Counted from the first letter of the stretch, positions 34,698 through 43,230 are shown. The stretch: DNA of 64,000 bases from Ekhidna sp051379705 (GCF_051379705.1 NZ_CP179868.1:1612001-1676000); one strand, 5' to 3'. Program-made: numbers and translations. The notes: generated from the letters alone by a model not told the origin.

Positions 34698-35204
34698 ATG
34701 ACAGCTTTAGAATTCGGATACAAAATAGAAAACCTTACAAGTTCATTGAAACCATACGCTTTGAAACTAACTAAGGACGGGGAAGATGCTAATGACCTGT
34801 TGCAAGAAACCGTATTTAAAGCTTATTCCAACAGAGATAAATTTCAGGATGGTACAAACCTAAAAGCATGGATGTACACGATCATGCGAAATACATTCAT
34901 CACCAATTATCAGCGAATGGTGAGAAGAAATACATTTATCGATACCACCGAGAATAATCATTTCATAAATTCATCCAGCTCTGTCATAGAAAACAAAGCA
35001 CATGGTGATTTTGTAATGAAAGACATCAATGCAGCAATTGACAGTCTTAAAGACATGTATAAAGTTCCTTTTACCCTTTATTTTAGAGGCTTTAAATACC
35101 ATGAAATAGCTGACAAGCTAGGCATTCCAATAGGGACAGTGAAAAACAGAATTCACATTGCCAGAAAAGAATTAAAAAGAGGGTTAAAAGTATATGCCAA
35201 TTAA
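34698..35204 (+). CDS. ECF-type RNA polymerase sigma factor
   Basis: The 168-residue protein has sigma region 2 (residues about 12-75: DANDLLQETVFKAYSN, LKAWMYTIMRNTFITNYQR) and region 4 (about 110-160: YHEIADKLGIPIGTVKNRIH, KELKRGL). No anti-sigma gene lies beside it. It overlaps crtI by 11 bp and probably directs its own operon or other genes of a light/stress response. This sigma-crtI-crtB order is seen in other Bacteroidota. Confidence 0.93.
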   Translation: MTALEFGYKIENLTSSLKPYALKLTKDGEDANDLLQETVFKAYSNRDKFQDGTNLKAWMYTIMRNTFITNYQRMVRRNTFIDTTENNHFINSSSSVIENKAHGDFVMKDINAAIDSLKDMYKVPFTLYFRGFKYHEIADKLGIPIGTVKNRIHIARKELKRGLKVYAN

Positions 35205-36690
35205 AGATTTCCATAGTAGAGTTGTAGTGATAGGGGCCGGATTTTCCGGCCTTTCTTGTTCCTGCCATTTAGCAAAAATGGGATATCAGGTAACCTTACT
35301 CGAAAAGAATGATCAACCAGGGGGAAGAGCCAGGAGTTACAGTGACAAAGGGTTCACATGGGACATGGGTCCATCATGGTATTGGATGCCTGACGTGTTT
35401 GAGAAATTCTTCAACACGTTTGGTAAGCAGGTAAGCGACTATTATCAACTAGACCGACTGAACCCTTCCTATCGAATCAAGTTTAAAAACGATACGATAG
35501 ACATTCCGGCTAGTATGGCTGAATTGGAAGATCTGTTTGAGGAGATTGAACCAGGAAGTAGTCAAAAGTTAAGATCATTCCTTAAACAAGCCAAATACAA
35601 ATATGATGTTGGTGTAAAAAAGTTGGTTTACAAACCCAGTAGGTCATTGCTCGAGTTCGTTGATATAAAGCTACTTCTCGGCCTGCTCAAAATGGACGTG
35701 TTTACCTCTATCGCCAAGCACGTAAGAAAACATTTCAAAGATGAACGGCTAATCCAACTAATGGAGTTCCCGATTCTTTTTCTTGGAGCTACAGCAGAAA
35801 ATACTCCTGCGCTTTACAGCCTGATGAACTATGCAGATTTATCCTTAGGCACATGGTACCCAAAAGGAGGAATGAGCTCAGTCGTGAAAGGTATGGTGAG
35901 ATTAGCCGGTGAGCTTGGCGTTGATATTAAATGCGGTAAAGAGGTAACTAACTTCTCTTTCCAAGGAAACAAAATTGTTTCAGTAAACACTTCAGAGGAA
36001 ACATATGAATGCAATCAGGTAGTTGCCGGAGCTGACTATCATCACATTGACCAACATATTCTGCCATCATCTTTTCAGAACTACAGTAAAAAATATTGGG
36101 ATTCGCGTGTGCTTGCTCCATCCTCCCTTTTATTCTATATCGGTGTGGATAAAGAGTTACCAAACCTGGAGCATCATACATTGTTTTTCGATGAGGATTT
36201 CAAACAGCACGCTAGCGAAATCTATGATCATCCACAGTGGCCAAGCAAACCATTATTATACGTTTCCGCAACATCAAAGACAGATGATACGGTTGCCCCA
36301 AAAGGAAAGGAAAACCTGGTTGTGTTGATTCCTGTAGCTCCAGATATTGAAGATACAGACGAAACACGGGAACGCTATTTCGATTTGATTATGGATAAAT
36401 TAGAATTATTCACCGGCGAAACCATTCGTGATCACATCATCACCAAGAGGAGTTACGCACACAAAGAATTTATTGACGACTACCATTCCTTCAAAGGAAA
36501 CGCCTACGGACTGGCCAACACATTAAAGCAAACAGCTATTCTAAAGCCTTCGCTAAAAAACAAGAAATTACAAAACCTGTATTATACCGGTCAGTTAACA
36601 GTCCCAGGGCCAGGAGTTCCACCCTCTCTGATATCTGGAGAAGTTATCGCTAAAGAAATCGGCAAAGATTTTCCTATTTTTAATGATTGA
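35194..36690 (+). CDS. crtI: Phytoene desaturase (CrtI type)
   Basis: The 498-residue FAD enzyme has an N-terminal dinucleotide fold (VVVIGAGFSGLSCSCHLAKM; E36 region VTLLEKNDQPGGRA) and the C-terminal CrtI motif YYTGQLTVPGPGVPPSLISG. It introduces double bonds into phytoene, usually to lycopene. The start overlaps the sigma gene by 11 bp and the stop overlaps crtB, so the genes are translationally coupled. Homologous CrtI-like ketolases or 3,4-desaturases exist; the operon position next to crtB favours phytoene desaturase. Confidence 0.93.
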   Translation: MPIKDFHSRVVVIGAGFSGLSCSCHLAKMGYQVTLLEKNDQPGGRARSYSDKGFTWDMGPSWYWMPDVFEKFFNTFGKQVSDYYQLDRLNPSYRIKFKNDTIDIPASMAELEDLFEEIEPGSSQKLRSFLKQAKYKYDVGVKKLVYKPSRSLLEFVDIKLLLGLLKMDVFTSIAKHVRKHFKDERLIQLMEFPILFLGATAENTPALYSLMNYADLSLGTWYPKGGMSSVVKGMVRLAGELGVDIKCGKEVTNFSFQGNKIVSVNTSEETYECNQVVAGADYHHIDQHILPSSFQNYSKKYWDSRVLAPSSLLFYIGVDKELPNLEHHTLFFDEDFKQHASEIYDHPQWPSKPLLYVSATSKTDDTVAPKGKENLVVLIPVAPDIEDTDETRERYFDLIMDKLELFTGETIRDHIITKRSYAHKEFIDDYHSFKGNAYGLANTLKQTAILKPSLKNKKLQNLYYTGQLTVPGPGVPPSLISGEVIAKEIGKDFPIFND

Positions 36691-37532
36691 TGGAAGAATT
36701 ATATACTCAGACCGCATTTGATTGCAGTAAACTTATAACAAAGACTTACAGCACCTCATTCTCACTAGGTATTCGAACACTACACAAAAGCTATCATGAA
36801 CCCATATATGCGATCTATGGATTTGTGAGGTATGCTGATGAGATTGTTGATACGTTTCACGATCATAATAAAAAAGAACTACTCCACAGATTTAAGGATG
36901 ACACCTACAGATCCATAGAAGAAAAAATAAGTTTGAATCCGGTTCTACACTCCTTTCAGCATGTAGTTAACGAATATCAAATAGATCACGACCTAATAGA
37001 GGCTTTCCTGATAAGTATGGAAATGGATCTAAGTAAAACTGATTATGCCGATCCAGATTACAAAAAATACATTTATGGCAGTGCCGAGGTAGTGGGCCTC
37101 ATGTGCCTGAAAGTATTCTGTAGCGGAGACGAACAGGAATATCAAAAACTATTGCCTGCAGCAAAACACTTGGGATCTGCTTTTCAGAAAGTAAATTTTC
37201 TGAGGGACATCAAAAGTGATTATGACGAAAGGGGACGTGTTTATTTTCCTGGAGTAGACTTCAAAAGTTTCAGTACAGAAGAGAAAAGACAGATTGAGGA
37301 TGACATAAAAGATGAATTTCAAAAGGCTGTTGTCGGGATACGGAACTTACCTAAAGGAGTTCGAGGTGGAGTATATCTTGCCTACATTTATTATACAGTT
37401 TTGTTCAAAAAAATAACCAAATTAACACCTGAGCGAGTCAAGTCCGAAAGAATAAGAGTGCCAAATATTCGGAAGTTTACCCTCTTGATTAAATGCTATC
37501 TTCTGCATAAACTAAATGTGATAGTAGAGTGA
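36690..37532 (+). CDS. crtB: Phytoene synthase
   Basis: CrtB joins two geranylgeranyl diphosphates to phytoene. The 280-residue protein shows both Asp-rich magnesium motifs: YADEIVDTF near residue 48 and LRDIKSDYDERGRVYFP near 170, plus the SFSLGIRTL segment. ATG 36690 overlaps the crtI stop by one base (TGATG); an in-frame TTG at 36687 is less likely. Confidence 0.95.
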   Translation: MEELYTQTAFDCSKLITKTYSTSFSLGIRTLHKSYHEPIYAIYGFVRYADEIVDTFHDHNKKELLHRFKDDTYRSIEEKISLNPVLHSFQHVVNEYQIDHDLIEAFLISMEMDLSKTDYADPDYKKYIYGSAEVVGLMCLKVFCSGDEQEYQKLLPAAKHLGSAFQKVNFLRDIKSDYDERGRVYFPGVDFKSFSTEEKRQIEDDIKDEFQKAVVGIRNLPKGVRGGVYLAYIYYTVLFKKITKLTPERVKSERIRVPNIRKFTLLIKCYLLHKLNVIVE

Positions 37533-37576
37533 ACAACACTACCTTTACAGGTGTTATTTAGATATAAAGTCTTATC

Positions 37577-38026
37577 ATGTCGGTATTAATAAATGTATTC
37601 ATAGTAGTTGGAACCTTCTTTTTTATGGAAGGGGTAGCATGGTTTACTCATAAATATATCATGCATGGATTTTTATGGAGTTGGCACAGATCACATCACA
37701 AAGTGCACAATCATGCACTTGAAATGAATGACCTTTTTGCATTGGTCTTCAGTATACCTTCCATCCTCACCATATATGTTGGCTATGACAACTATGCTAG
37801 CTTCTGGTGGTTACTCTATATCGGAATCGGGATTCTTGGCTATGGAATTTTCTACTTCATTTTCCACGACATTATTGTACACAGGAGAATAAAAATTCCT
37901 TTCAAGGCAAAAAGTAAGTACATGAAGCGTATTATGAAAGCTCACTATGTTCATCATGAAAAACACACGAAAGAACATGCCGAAGCTTTTGGTTTTTTGT
38001 ACGCACCAAAAAAATACGAGAAATAA
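37577..38026 (+). CDS. crtZ: Beta-carotene hydroxylase (CrtZ type)
   Basis: The 149-residue membrane di-iron enzyme has four His clusters of the fatty-acid hydroxylase superfamily: HKYIMH, HRSHH, HDIIVH and HYVHH, spaced among four membrane segments. CrtZ hydroxylates beta-ionone rings at C3 to give zeaxanthin-type carotenoids. It is the last gene of the operon, 44 bp after crtB. No lycopene cyclase gene is in the window, so the ring-forming step must be coded elsewhere. Confidence 0.92.
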   Translation: MSVLINVFIVVGTFFFMEGVAWFTHKYIMHGFLWSWHRSHHKVHNHALEMNDLFALVFSIPSILTIYVGYDNYASFWWLLYIGIGILGYGIFYFIFHDIIVHRRIKIPFKAKSKYMKRIMKAHYVHHEKHTKEHAEAFGFLYAPKKYEK

Positions 38027-38035
38027 CGTTCTTGT

Positions 38036-38051
38036 ATTATCAATTGATAAT
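38036..38051. repeat. 16-bp perfect palindrome at the NUMOD4-type gene promoter
   Basis: ATTATCAATTGATAAT is a perfect palindrome. Its right half contains the predicted -33 TTG. A related TTATCA-N5-TGATAA repeat lies at 39524-39540 upstream of nrdB. Confidence 0.5.
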
Positions 38052-38071
38052 CCGAAAAATTATTACATTTG
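38044..38071 (+). promoter_or_regulatory. Promoter of the NUMOD4/HNH-like gene
   Basis: TTG (38044-38046), 17-nt spacer, TACATTTG (38064-38071): a good match to the Bacteroidota promoter, 50 nt before the ATG at 38121. The palindrome at 38036-38051 overlaps the -33 box. Confidence 0.6.
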
Positions 38072-38120
38072 ACAATCATTAGGAATCAGCTTGTTTAATA
38101 ACCAAAAAAAAGCGAGCTAA

Positions 38121-38612
38121 ATGGCAGATCAAAAAAAGGATGAAGAATGGGGACCGATTGACGGATTCTCCAACTACGAAATATCCAACCGAGGCAAAAT
38201 CCGTAGCAAAAGCAGAAAGGTTTGGCACAAAGGGAGCAAGACACACATGAAATTGCGTGGAAAGCTTATGCGTCAACGATGGAATAAAATTTGTAAATGC
38301 TACTTCTTAGACTTGATTGATGATAACGGTAAAAGAAGAACCGTATATCCTCATAAAGAAACAGCGAAAGTTTTTGTGAAGAGAAAGGGAGGTGAAAAAT
38401 CTATGATTATTCACAAAGATAATAACCCAAGAAACAACTACTTTGAAAATCTAGAGTGGATGACTCCATCTGAACACATGAAGTGGCAGTTTGAAGTTGG
38501 TAACAAGAACAATTACAAAGTTTGGAAGACCAGAAAGAAGAGATACAAGAATGGCTTCAAGCCGGATACAGTTCTTCCGGGCAGACCAAAGAAGAACAAG
38601 GCAAAAGCTTAG
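38121..38612 (+). CDS. NUMOD4/HNH-endonuclease-like DNA-binding protein
   Basis: The 163-residue protein starts with a NUMOD4-like motif (EEWGPIDGFSNYEISNRGKI) and continues with an HNH-like segment (IHKDNNPRNNYFENLEWMT), the layout of free-standing homing endonucleases. The C-terminus is basic (KTRKKRYKNG, GRPKKNKAKA) and could bind DNA through an AT-hook-like patch. It is not inside an intron or intein. It has its own promoter and terminator, so it may be a domesticated nuclease used as a regulator or repair protein. Function is unproven. Confidence 0.75.
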   Translation: MADQKKDEEWGPIDGFSNYEISNRGKIRSKSRKVWHKGSKTHMKLRGKLMRQRWNKICKCYFLDLIDDNGKRRTVYPHKETAKVFVKRKGGEKSMIIHKDNNPRNNYFENLEWMTPSEHMKWQFEVGNKNNYKVWKTRKKRYKNGFKPDTVLPGRPKKNKAKA

Positions 38613-38635
38613 CAAATAAGTTAATGCAAAAGAGT

Positions 38636-38662
38636 AAGGGGTTCTATTGGAACCCCTTTTTT
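38636..38662 (+). terminator. Terminator after the NUMOD4/HNH-like gene
   Basis: AAGGGGTTC, loop TATTG, then GAACCCCTT followed by TTTT. The outer AGAGTA/TACTCT pair could extend the stem. Confidence 0.9.
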
Positions 38663-38756
38663 AATACTCTAACTAACCTAACCTAAATCGCTTAACGCAA
38701 TACTTTTTCACCCATCACTAACGTGATGGTAATTATTCCAATAATAAAAAGTGGAA

Positions 38757-39017
38757 TTATTCCGCAGATGGCTCTACGCTCACGAAGGATCTGTCTTTTT
38801 TCCCTTTGTGAAATTTTACAACACCATCAGACAAAGCAAACAGTGTATGATCTTTTCCAAGACCAACATTTTCACCTGGATGATGTTTTGTTCCTCTCTG
38901 ACGAACAATGATGTTCCCAGCAATCGCTTTCTGTCCACCGAAGATTTTTACACCGAGTCGTTTACTTTCCGACTCTCTTCCGTTTTTCGAACTACCTACA
39001 CCTTTCTTATGTGCCAT
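38757..39017 (-). CDS. rpmA: 50S ribosomal protein L27
   Basis: The 86-residue protein has the L27 signature: MAHKKGVGSSKNGRESESKR, then GNIIVRQRGTKHHPGENVGLGKD. Its N-terminus reaches the peptidyl-transferase centre. No extra N-terminal cleavage segment, as in Firmicutes, is present. It follows rplU by 6 bp on the minus strand. Confidence 0.98.
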   Translation of the reverse strand: MAHKKGVGSSKNGRESESKRLGVKIFGGQKAIAGNIIVRQRGTKHHPGENVGLGKDHTLFALSDGVVKFHKGKKDRSFVSVEPSAE

Positions 39018-39023
39018 GAGATT

Positions 39024-39335
39024 TTATCCTTTAATGTCTTCAATCAAAATTTTAGAAAACTGCTGACGGTGACCATTCTTCACTTTGTAGCCTTTTCTTC
39101 TTTTCTTTTTGAACACGATCACCTTGTCGTCTTTCACATGCTCAAGAATTTTCGCAGAAACTTTGGCTCCTTTTACAGTAGGTGCTCCTACTTTCACTTT
39201 GCCATCATTATCTACAAGTAGTACTTTATCAAAGTCTACTTTTGCACCTTCCTTACCCTCCATTAGTGGAGCGTAAAGGAATTTGTCTTTCTCTGCTTTA
39301 TATTGCTTCCCAGCAATGTCTACTATCGCGTACAT
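39024..39335 (-). CDS. rplU: 50S ribosomal protein L21
   Basis: The 103-residue protein has the L21 features MYAIVDIAGKQYKAEKDKF and the C-terminal KKKRRKGYKVKNGHRQQF motif. L21 binds 23S rRNA next to L20. rplU-rpmA is the standard operon order. It is read from a near-perfect promoter in the gap before nrdB. Confidence 0.98.
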   Translation of the reverse strand: MYAIVDIAGKQYKAEKDKFLYAPLMEGKEGAKVDFDKVLLVDNDGKVKVGAPTVKGAKVSAKILEHVKDDKVIVFKKKRRKGYKVKNGHRQQFSKILIEDIKG

Positions 39336-39361
39336 TTTATCTTCTTTTGAAAAAAGGATTG

Positions 39362-39392
39362 CAAAGATAAGATTTCAATATGAATATCCAAA
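39362..39392 (-). promoter_or_regulatory. Promoter of rplU-rpmA
   Basis: On the minus strand: TTTG, 19-nt spacer, TATCTTTG. This matches the Bacteroidota primary sigma promoter exactly, 27 nt before the rplU ATG. Confidence 0.85.
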
Positions 39393-39754
39393 TAGGAAGT
39401 GCGCATAAAGTGGTGATAAAATATTTTTAATTTTTTTTTCACTTTTTTTTACCCCCATTTCTGCTTGTTTTCCTCAAAGTTACGGTTACAAAATTGGTTG
39501 TTAATGCACTAAAAAACAACTCGTTATCATAATTTGATAATATCCAAATTGCACCTTCCGCACCCGTAATAACTGCTTGGAATTTCGCTCTGTTTTGAAC
39601 AGATTTGTAGACAAGCCACCGAGAAAAATAAACCACTCTTAAGGGCTGTATCCCAGGACTTAAAAAGTTTTTAAAAAAGCACACTCATTTGGTGAGCTTA
39701 GGGACGTTTTATTGTTTATATAAATAGAAAAAACTATTTGAATTAACAGATATT
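39393..39754. other. Intergenic region upstream of nrdB
   Basis: About 360 bp without a credible gene. It holds a poly-T tract near 39420-39450, the inverted repeat TTATCA-N5-TGATAA (39524-39540), a GTTGT/ACAAC pairing just before it and several weak hairpins, such as CTCA-TTTGG-TGAG near 39688. I searched by eye for a NrdR box and a B12-riboswitch box and saw neither. An ORF on the minus strand (39439-39684) has atypical composition and is probably spurious. A long nrdB leader is plausible. Confidence 0.4.
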
Positions 39755-40747
39755 ATGAGCGACGTAGCAGCACATGTAGAAGAACCTATCCTTAAAGAGA
39801 ACAAAGATCGATTCGTTCTCTTTCCAATTCAACATAATGACATCTGGGAGTTTTATAAAAAAGCTGAAGCAAGTTTTTGGACTGCTGAAGAAATTGATCT
39901 TAGTCAAGACCTGAAAGACTGGAACAATACTATGACCGATGATGAGAAACACTTCATCAAACATGTACTTGCCTTCTTTGCTGCTAGTGATGGTATTGTA
40001 AACGAAAACCTTGCTGAAAACTTTGTAGCTGAAGTACAATACACAGAAGCTAAGTTTTTCTATGGCTTTCAAATAGCTGTAGAAAACATCCACTCGGAAA
40101 CTTACTCGTTATTAATAGATACCTATGTAAAAGATCCAAAGGAGAAAGATTATCTATTTAATGCCATTGAAACGATGGACTGTGTGAAGAAGAAAGCAGA
40201 CTGGGCATTGAGATGGATCGACAAAGGATCATTTGCGGAAAGACTTGTTGCTTTTGCTGCCGTAGAAGGGATTTTCTTTTCAGGAAGCTTCTGCAGTATT
40301 TTCTGGCTCAAGAAAAGAGGCTTAATGCCTGGACTTTCATTCTCTAATGAACTCATCTCAAGAGATGAAGGACTTCACTGTGATTTTGCATGTTTGCTAT
40401 ACACAGATCATGTGAAAAATCAGATGCCCAAAGAAACTGTTCAGACAATTATTCAAGATGCAGTAAACATTGAAAAAGAATTTGTGACCGATGCACTTCC
40501 GGTAAAATTGATTGGTATGAACTCAGATCTGATGTGCCAGTACATTGAGTTTGTAGCCGATAGATTATTGATGGAATTGGGATGCGACAAAGTATATAAC
40601 TCAACTAACCCGTTCGACTTCATGGAAATGATTTCACTTCAGGGAAAAACAAACTTCTTTGAAAAAAGAGTTGGAGAGTATCAGAAAGCCGGCGTTATGG
40701 ATGGAGATAGTGGAAAATCCAAATTTTCATTAGATGAAGACTTTTAA
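39755..40747 (+). CDS. nrdB: Class I ribonucleotide reductase beta subunit
   Basis: NrdB carries the di-iron (or related metal) site and the tyrosyl radical that drives NDP reduction. The 330-residue protein shows the metal ligands: an acidic residue in WTAEEIDLS, E-x-x-H in AVENIHSETYS with the nearby Tyr as radical candidate, EGIFFSG and the second ExxH in ISRDEGLHCDFA. It precedes nrdA by 35 bp. The presence of the Tyr points to class Ia-type chemistry. Confidence 0.97.
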   Translation: MSDVAAHVEEPILKENKDRFVLFPIQHNDIWEFYKKAEASFWTAEEIDLSQDLKDWNNTMTDDEKHFIKHVLAFFAASDGIVNENLAENFVAEVQYTEAKFFYGFQIAVENIHSETYSLLIDTYVKDPKEKDYLFNAIETMDCVKKKADWALRWIDKGSFAERLVAFAAVEGIFFSGSFCSIFWLKKRGLMPGLSFSNELISRDEGLHCDFACLLYTDHVKNQMPKETVQTIIQDAVNIEKEFVTDALPVKLIGMNSDLMCQYIEFVADRLLMELGCDKVYNSTNPFDFMEMISLQGKTNFFEKRVGEYQKAGVMDGDSGKSKFSLDEDF

Positions 40748-40782
40748 AAAAATTATTGTAATCACCTTATCACGATAGCCCT

Positions 40783-43173
40783 ATGTTAGTAGTAAAAAGA
40801 GACGGAAGAAGAGAATCCGTAAAATTTGACAAAATCACAGCTCGAATAGAGAAGCTGTGTTATAGTTTAAACTCAGACTATGTAAAACCTGTTGAGATCG
40901 CCAAAAAAGTAATCGACGGATTATATGATGGTGTATCTACTGTTGAGCTTGATAACCTTGCAGCTGAGACTGCTGCTACTATGACTACACGTCACCCTGA
41001 CTTTGCTAAGCTTGCAGCACGTATCTCTATATCAAATCTTCATAAAGTGACAGAGACTTCATTCTCAAACACCATGAAGAGAATGTACGAGTACATCAAT
41101 CCTAAAACTGGTGAGAATGCTGCACTTCTTTCAAAAGAAGTTTATGGCATTATCCGATCAAATGCCAAAAAGCTTGATGATGCAATTAATTACGATCGAG
41201 ATTACAACTACGACTATTTTGGCTACAAAACACTAGAGCGTTCATACTTAATGAAGCTTGATGGCAAGATTGTGGAACGTCCACAACATATGCTAATGAG
41301 AGTATCAGTCGGAATTCATGGAGAGGATATCGATTCTGCTGTTCAGACTTACAACTTGATGTCTGAGAAGTGGTTTACGCACGCAACTCCAACATTATTT
41401 AATGCCGGCACTCCAAAACCTCAATTATCATCATGCTTCCTGCTTTCAATGCAGGACGATAGTATTGATGGCATTTACGACACACTTAAACAGTGTGCGA
41501 AGATTTCACAATCTGCAGGTGGTATTGGTCTTAGCATTCACAATGTGAGAGCTACAGGAGCATACATCAAAGGAACCAATGGTACTTCTAACGGAATTGT
41601 GCCAATGCTGCGAAACTTTGATATGACTGCCCGTTATGTAGATCAAGGTGGTGGAAAAAGAAAAGGAAGTTTTGCAATCTATCTAGAGCCATGGCATGCT
41701 GACATTTTCGACTTCCTCGATCTGAGAAAAAATCACGGTAAGGAAGAGATGAGAGCCAGAGACTTATTCTATGCACTCTGGATTCCGGATCTTTTCATGA
41801 AGAGAGTGGAAGAGAACGGTGATTGGACAATCATGTCACCTGATGAGTGTCCAGGGCTTTACGAAGCATATGGAGATGAATTTGAAGCTTTATATGAAAA
41901 ATATGAGCGTGAAGGAAAAGGAAAGACCATTAAAGCGCAAGACCTTTGGTTTGAAATTCTTGAAGCACAAATAGAGACGGGTACTCCTTACATGTTATAC
42001 AAGGATGCCGCTAACAAGAAATCAAATCAGAAGAATTTAGGTACGATACGATCTAGTAACTTATGTACTGAGATCATGGAGTACACGTCTAAAGACGAAG
42101 TAGCTGTTTGTAACCTTGCTTCCATTGCCCTTTCAAGATTTGTGATCGATGGGAAGTTTGATCACCAGAAACTTTATGAAATAACCAAAGTGGTGACACG
42201 AAACTTGAACAAAGTAATCGATGTGAACTACTACCCGGTGCCTGAAGCAAGAAACTCTAATATGAAGCATCGTCCGATCGGTATCGGTGTGCAAGGACTT
42301 GCGGATACATTCTTGTTATTGAAGATGGCATTCGAATCGGAAGAAGCTCAAAAGTTAAACAAGGAGATTTTTGAGACCATCTATTTCGCAGCGATGGAAA
42401 CGTCAATGGAGATTGCCGAAGTTGAAGGAGCTTACGAAACATTTAAAGGATCACCTGTTTCTAAAGGCGTATTCCAGTTTGATATGTGGGGAGTTACTCC
42501 AGATTCAGGCAGGTGGGATTGGACAGAACTGAAACAAAAGGTTAAGAAAAACGGAGTTAGAAACTCATTACTTCTTGCCCCGATGCCCACAGCATCTACA
42601 TCACAAATTCTTGGAAACAATGAGTGCTTCGAACCTTACACCTCTAATCTTTACTTAAGAAGAGTTCTTTCTGGTGAGTTCATTGTAGCCAATAAGCACT
42701 TAATGAGCGAACTTATTGATCTAGGCCTTTGGGATGAGCGTATGATGAATCGAATCAAAGCTGAAAATGGATCTATCCAGAATGTCACTGAAATTCCAGA
42801 TGAAATCAAAGAAAGGTATAAGACTGTTTGGGAGATCTCTCAAAAAGCGATCATCGATATGTCTGCCGACAGAGGAGCATACATCTGTCAGAGTCAAAGC
42901 TTAAACATTCACTTGCAGGATGCCAACTTCGGCAAGATGACCTCTATGCATTTCTACGCATGGAAGAAAGGCCTGAAGACAGGTATGTACTACTTGAGAA
43001 CAAAGGCAGCAACCGATGCAATCAAGTTTACAGTATCAAAAGAAAAACAAGAACAGCCAAAGGAAGCTACAGCCGCTCAGCCGGCAGCAGCGACACAGGC
43101 GCAGATTGATCAGCAAGCAGCAATGCAATGTTCGCTTGACGATCCTGAAGGATGTGAAATGTGCGGTTCTTAG
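40783..43173 (+). CDS. nrdA: Class I ribonucleotide reductase alpha subunit
   Basis: The 796-residue catalytic subunit makes dNDPs. An N-terminal ATP-cone (KRDGRRESVKFDKITARIEKL) gives allosteric control. The barrel has the NLCTE active-site motif (SNLCTEI) and PMPTASTSQI (the two-Tyr/active-site region). The C-terminus ends with the redox pair CEMCGS, preceded by an Ala/Gln-rich linker. Order nrdB-nrdA, with a terminator after nrdA. Confidence 0.98.
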   Translation: MLVVKRDGRRESVKFDKITARIEKLCYSLNSDYVKPVEIAKKVIDGLYDGVSTVELDNLAAETAATMTTRHPDFAKLAARISISNLHKVTETSFSNTMKRMYEYINPKTGENAALLSKEVYGIIRSNAKKLDDAINYDRDYNYDYFGYKTLERSYLMKLDGKIVERPQHMLMRVSVGIHGEDIDSAVQTYNLMSEKWFTHATPTLFNAGTPKPQLSSCFLLSMQDDSIDGIYDTLKQCAKISQSAGGIGLSIHNVRATGAYIKGTNGTSNGIVPMLRNFDMTARYVDQGGGKRKGSFAIYLEPWHADIFDFLDLRKNHGKEEMRARDLFYALWIPDLFMKRVEENGDWTIMSPDECPGLYEAYGDEFEALYEKYEREGKGKTIKAQDLWFEILEAQIETGTPYMLYKDAANKKSNQKNLGTIRSSNLCTEIMEYTSKDEVAVCNLASIALSRFVIDGKFDHQKLYEITKVVTRNLNKVIDVNYYPVPEARNSNMKHRPIGIGVQGLADTFLLLKMAFESEEAQKLNKEIFETIYFAAMETSMEIAEVEGAYETFKGSPVSKGVFQFDMWGVTPDSGRWDWTELKQKVKKNGVRNSLLLAPMPTASTSQILGNNECFEPYTSNLYLRRVLSGEFIVANKHLMSELIDLGLWDERMMNRIKAENGSIQNVTEIPDEIKERYKTVWEISQKAIIDMSADRGAYICQSQSLNIHLQDANFGKMTSMHFYAWKKGLKTGMYYLRTKAATDAIKFTVSKEKQEQPKEATAAQPAAATQAQIDQQAAMQCSLDDPEGCEMCGS

Positions 43174-43199
43174 GACTTAAAGTGTAATTCTAATTTAGG

Positions 43200-43230
43200 A
43201 AGCCCTGCTCTCTTTGAGTGGGGCTTTTTT
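43200..43230 (+). terminator. Terminator after nrdA
   Basis: AAGCCCTGCTC, loop TCTTT, GAGTGGGGCTT and a T-run. The stem is 11 bp with two G-U pairs. It also overlaps the last bases of the convergent acs gene. Confidence 0.88.

Noticed and set aside
38712..38729. CCATCAC-TAAC-GTGATGG hairpin downstream of rpmA
   Set aside because: No T-tract follows on either strand, so it is not listed as an intrinsic terminator, though it could stop or protect transcripts.
39439..39684. 81-codon minus-strand ORF in the nrdB leader region
   Set aside because: No recognisable domain, an unusual residue mix and no promoter of its own; most likely a chance frame.
39560..39720. Adenosylcobalamin riboswitch before nrdB
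   Set aside because: The GCCACC-like sequence near 39617 lacks the rest of the B12 box and the expected pairing.
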